64,000 nt of DNA from Panorpa germanica (lineage: Eukaryota; Arthropoda; Insecta; Mecoptera; Panorpidae), in assembly GCA_963678705.1 (NCBI GenBank), contig OY783220.1, positions 7,709,001 to 7,773,000 on the forward strand, read 5' to 3'. Within the stretch, counting starts at the first letter, position 1, and the number at the start of each line of letters is the position of its first letter. Of the stretch, positions 60,953-64,000 are shown in pieces. A program made the translations under genes and the position numbers. Below the pieces are notes generated by a model, which had not been told where the DNA came from, did no database searches, and saw only the letters and a list, made by a program, of their open reading frames with translations.

Positions 60953-61794
60953 GCTCTGAACGTGATTATTGTATAGAACAATTAACTATCACAATTTGTT
61001 AATAAACAATGTAAGCAGATGATAAGTTTACTAATTAGAACTTAAGAAACTAATACAATAGTTATCCCTCCCTCCCTCCTTTGATACGAATGCATGGATA
61101 ACTAACCTTTCAATTATACTCGTAGCTTAGTTTCGTACTCCCCTCTCTCTTCCTGTTATTAATACCACATTTTGAATTCCACTTATAAAGTTTCGCTTCT
61201 ATAAATCCTCTAAGGAGCGTGTTAATTCTAAGAAGGGGGTTGGATTGGGGGGAGGGGTAATCAATAGGTTGTGGCACGCATAAACACAACATTACGGTGC
61301 CCATTCACCTATCGGTTTAGCCAACAGTAAAGCTTACTTCATAGTGTTTATAATCAAACGCGTTAGAGTTGTTACACAATTTCTCTCGCTTTGTTATGAA
61401 AATATTAGACAATTTACTGTATTAACCAGGGGCGTCTGTATCAGGGGGGCACACTGATTCCTTTGACCCACTAGCGGGTGCTTTTCATAGATTTTCTATT
61501 TATTGGAAATTTTATTAACACTGTACATATTACTGTACTAGTTGTAGGAAAAGATAATATAATTATTGAAAAAGTGTTGTAGACCATTAAAATAAAGAGA
61601 TCTAAGCGGTAAATCTCTGAATGAAAGTTAAAACCAAGACACTTATCCAAAAACTAATATTTAAATTTTGAAATCAGTATTGAAAGTTGTGCTAAAAACC
61701 AATGAAAAATTAACTAATTTTGCTTCTTAAATGAAATTTGCAAAAAAAATTGTGATAAAAAATCATTCTCTTTTTGAGATATAATATTGTTACT
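60953..61794. other. Intergenic DNA with a G-rich patch
   Basis: A (CCCT)n-like stretch at about 61066-61080 and a G-rich run at 61233-61258 (GGGGGTTGGATTGGGGGG). CAGGGGCG at 61437 resembles a hAT terminus but no partner was found. No gene. Confidence 0.45.
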
Positions 61795-61990
61795 AAGGTA
61801 GTTCTTTAGCTGATTTCAAAAATGAAAATACTCTTTATGTATCTGCTACAGTTTATTCAACATGCTGATATCTCGAAAAACGAACTACTTTGGAAAGTAC
61901 TCTTTAATTTAAAAAAGAACAAGAACATTTTATTTCGTTTAATTTTTTATGGTTTTTGACGTAGTTAACTGGAAAATACCGAGTCAAGCC
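61795..61990 (+). repeat. Isolated diverged satellite-family monomer
   Basis: AGCTGATTTCAAAAATGAAA, then CATGCTGATATCTCGAAAAA, in the order and spacing of the satellite B monomer, in plus orientation. A weak GACGTAGTTAAC stands where the second arm would be. Single copy, strongly diverged. Confidence 0.55.
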
Positions 61991-64000
61991 ATTGCTTTGT
62001 TTGAACGGTACTTTTTCCCAATAGAAAGCAATATTTTATTAACGCAGAAAATTCAGATATTTCCATTGTTTTGAAAATTACAAAACCATTGTAATTAATG
62101 GTCGTGAAATTTTGACACATATCGTTTTAAGATTGGTACTTTCCAAAAATCATATGGATTGTCGAAGTGCTAGTAGAGTATAATGCAATATAATGGTAAG
62201 CATCCACAATGATAACAACTGAGATCGACTAGCACATTTATTAACTAATAAAATAACATTTTTAGATGACTAAAATACAGATACCACTAGAAAAATGTAG
62301 TACTCGCTGCATATTCCTCCCCTCTCGCATCTCTTCTTTTCCACGTTCGATACAATCATTACAATGCGAGCCATGCGAATCTGTGGACGCTTACGTTAAT
62401 ACAATATGAAATACCTTACAAAGTTTTAGTTCAATTTAAAAAAAAAGTTGCGCTGGAATTCCGGGTAGACACATTTGAAATTTGTAATTCAATTAAGGAC
62501 CCTTATCATCAATGACACGACATCATAAACAAACCTTATCAAATTTTGTGGAAAATGAACTAAATATTTGAAGTCATTGGTATTGAATTTTATTTATTTT
62601 TGTGCCAGATTTAATGAACCCCCTCCATTTACCATAATAATCACTAATCAGATTTACTATCATTTAATTCAGTTAGCCAGAGCACCACTTACAAACATCA
62701 TTAGTGTAAAGATTGTTAGTTTGAAAAAGTTCCGTCTAACGCTATCTAAGCTGTGTACCAGAAACGTTCAACAAATTCCAGAACTTGTAAGAAAGAGCTC
62801 TACGGATAAAATAAGTTTCGAGGGTGCTAATGATATAGGGGTGTAATACCTCAAGTTAACACACGAATATGCACCCCTTACGTACAACCCCGTCGACATA
62901 TCTCATAAGCAATGTCTTCAAACTTTACGAGAAACTTTGACAACTAAAATCGTCTCGAGACAATATTTCCAGCACCATGTGTAACAGGTACGCCTTCATG
63001 TTTTGAAACATTCTTATGTGTATTTCTAGTTGGAACCAAAAGGCAAACATTGATAAAGAAACCTTCAGTGATCTCAGATCCATCTCCCCATTGTATTATC
63101 ATATTCTCGTTCAATTTCTTTTCCTTTTTTTGCTTGCTTTGTTAGCGCTAGACGTGTAACCCCCTACCTACCCCTATATTATATATTCTACTCTGGGAAT
63201 TGGGTTCACGCGATCAATATGTTTGGAGTGTTACTAATATTACCCCAATGGGGGTTGTTTATTATAAGTTAACCCAGAAATCTCACCTGTGAGTTTTTAT
63301 ATAATAAATCATAATTAATTAAAATCGTAATGACCATATTTTGTGATTATTATGTAATTAGGGCGGTATGTGGACAGTAAATATGAGCTGTAATTGATTA
63401 AAATTAAAAACATACTTTTCGTGGGTTAATTGTCTAATTAATATTTGTTAAAACCATACAAAGGCTAAAGTGGGGTTCACATATGAGTGTTGTAAGTTAA
63501 GAGCACTCATGCGCTGCACTACAAAATATTTATAGCTTGAACAAGAAAAAAAAATCACAAAATATCATATAATAACCCAATTACATACTGACTTTATAAG
63601 GAAGTTGCAAAGAAATCAACTTAATTTCTATGCCGAATTAATTAAAACTTATATTCGCTCGAAGAAATATTCCTTGTGCGCTCTCCACAGCGCACGTAGC
63701 TGCTTTATACAACTTCTATGAAATATGCGATACATCGCCTATAGCACGTAAGACAGAAGATACTCAGTGCAATCTATATGAAGAATCTGGAGTAAGCCAA
63801 TAAAGTGCACTACCACGCCAGTAGCCGCCACTGGATGCGAATATTCGGCTTTTCTGTATAAAGACGCATGTGTGGACACAAATTGTGTGCATATTTGGCA
63901 AACATTTGGGAACTGTACACGAAGATGAACATTTCGTTTAATGTCGATTAAATGGAACAGATTAGAGCGTCCAAATATTTGCTTTGATCTTGTTCGAGGT
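61991..64000. other. Intergenic DNA, no convincing gene
   Basis: A 92-residue frame at 62568-62846 has no recognisable domain. A small perfect hairpin, GTGCGCT-CTCCAC-AGCGCAC, lies at 63676-63695. Nothing else is supported. Confidence 0.4.

Noticed and set aside
61233-61258. Possible G-quadruplex
   Set aside because: Only three separate runs of three or more G with a two-G run between. Weak and without context.
61436-61460. hAT-like terminus CAGGGGCG
   Set aside because: No inverted partner or 8-bp duplication found nearby.
62568-62846. 92-residue open frame
   Set aside because: No domain recognised, start at a non-ATG-like weak context, no conserved neighbour. Not enough to call a gene.

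Overview
The window is eukaryotic, very AT-rich DNA, most likely from an insect. The evidence is spliceosomal introns with GT/AG ends, TATA boxes, AATAAA signals, RNase H-bearing non-LTR retrotransposon relics of insect type, several short terminal-inverted-repeat (TIR) transposons, and a very large tandem satellite. The species cannot be fixed from the sequence. One minus-strand LINE relic resembles elements common in Hymenoptera, but that is only a hint. I saw no bacterial-type genes, rRNA, tRNA or CRISPR.

Region 1 (1-34193) is satellite DNA. The basic unit is a dimer of about 499 bp made of two related monomers, A (232 bp) and B (267 bp), which share an almost invariant core of about 70 bp. 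Dimers are grouped into higher-order repeats with periods of 1990/1497 bp, 2988/2222/2983 bp and 2228 bp, all reproduced by simple sums of 232 and 267. The first 524 bases run in the opposite orientation, so a head-to-head inversion junction lies at 525-575. The array ends abruptly at about 34193.

Region 2 (34194-43640) is gene-poor, transposon-littered sequence. It holds LINE 3'-end relics, a composite repeat ('R element') carrying a LINE fragment, a degenerate GT/CG-containing minisatellite, a non-autonomous hAT-like element with near-perfect 8-bp target duplication, and a small TIR element.

Region 3 (about 43640-58100) is a tandem triplication, with units of roughly 4.8-4.9 kb. Each unit holds a TIR-element remnant, a TATA box, a 5' noncoding exon, an intron of about 0.95-1.0 kb containing a (TA)n tract of very different length, and a small F-box/LRR-like gene (46038-46487, 50937-51386, 55718-56212). 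Downstream of the gene come diverged relatives of the satellite monomer, an LRR-like candidate exon, and R-element/LINE debris. Copies 1 and 2 are very close and copy 3 is more diverged. The F-box half is identical between copies 1 and 2, while all differences fall in the LRR half.

Region 4 (58100-64000) has no convincing gene. It contains a 147-bp tandem duplication, a dispersed repeat shared with unit 3, a 524-bp MITE with long TIRs, and another diverged satellite relative.

The most notable overall pattern is that one sequence family exists both as the 34-kb satellite and as single or paired relics in all three units of the neighbouring F-box cluster.
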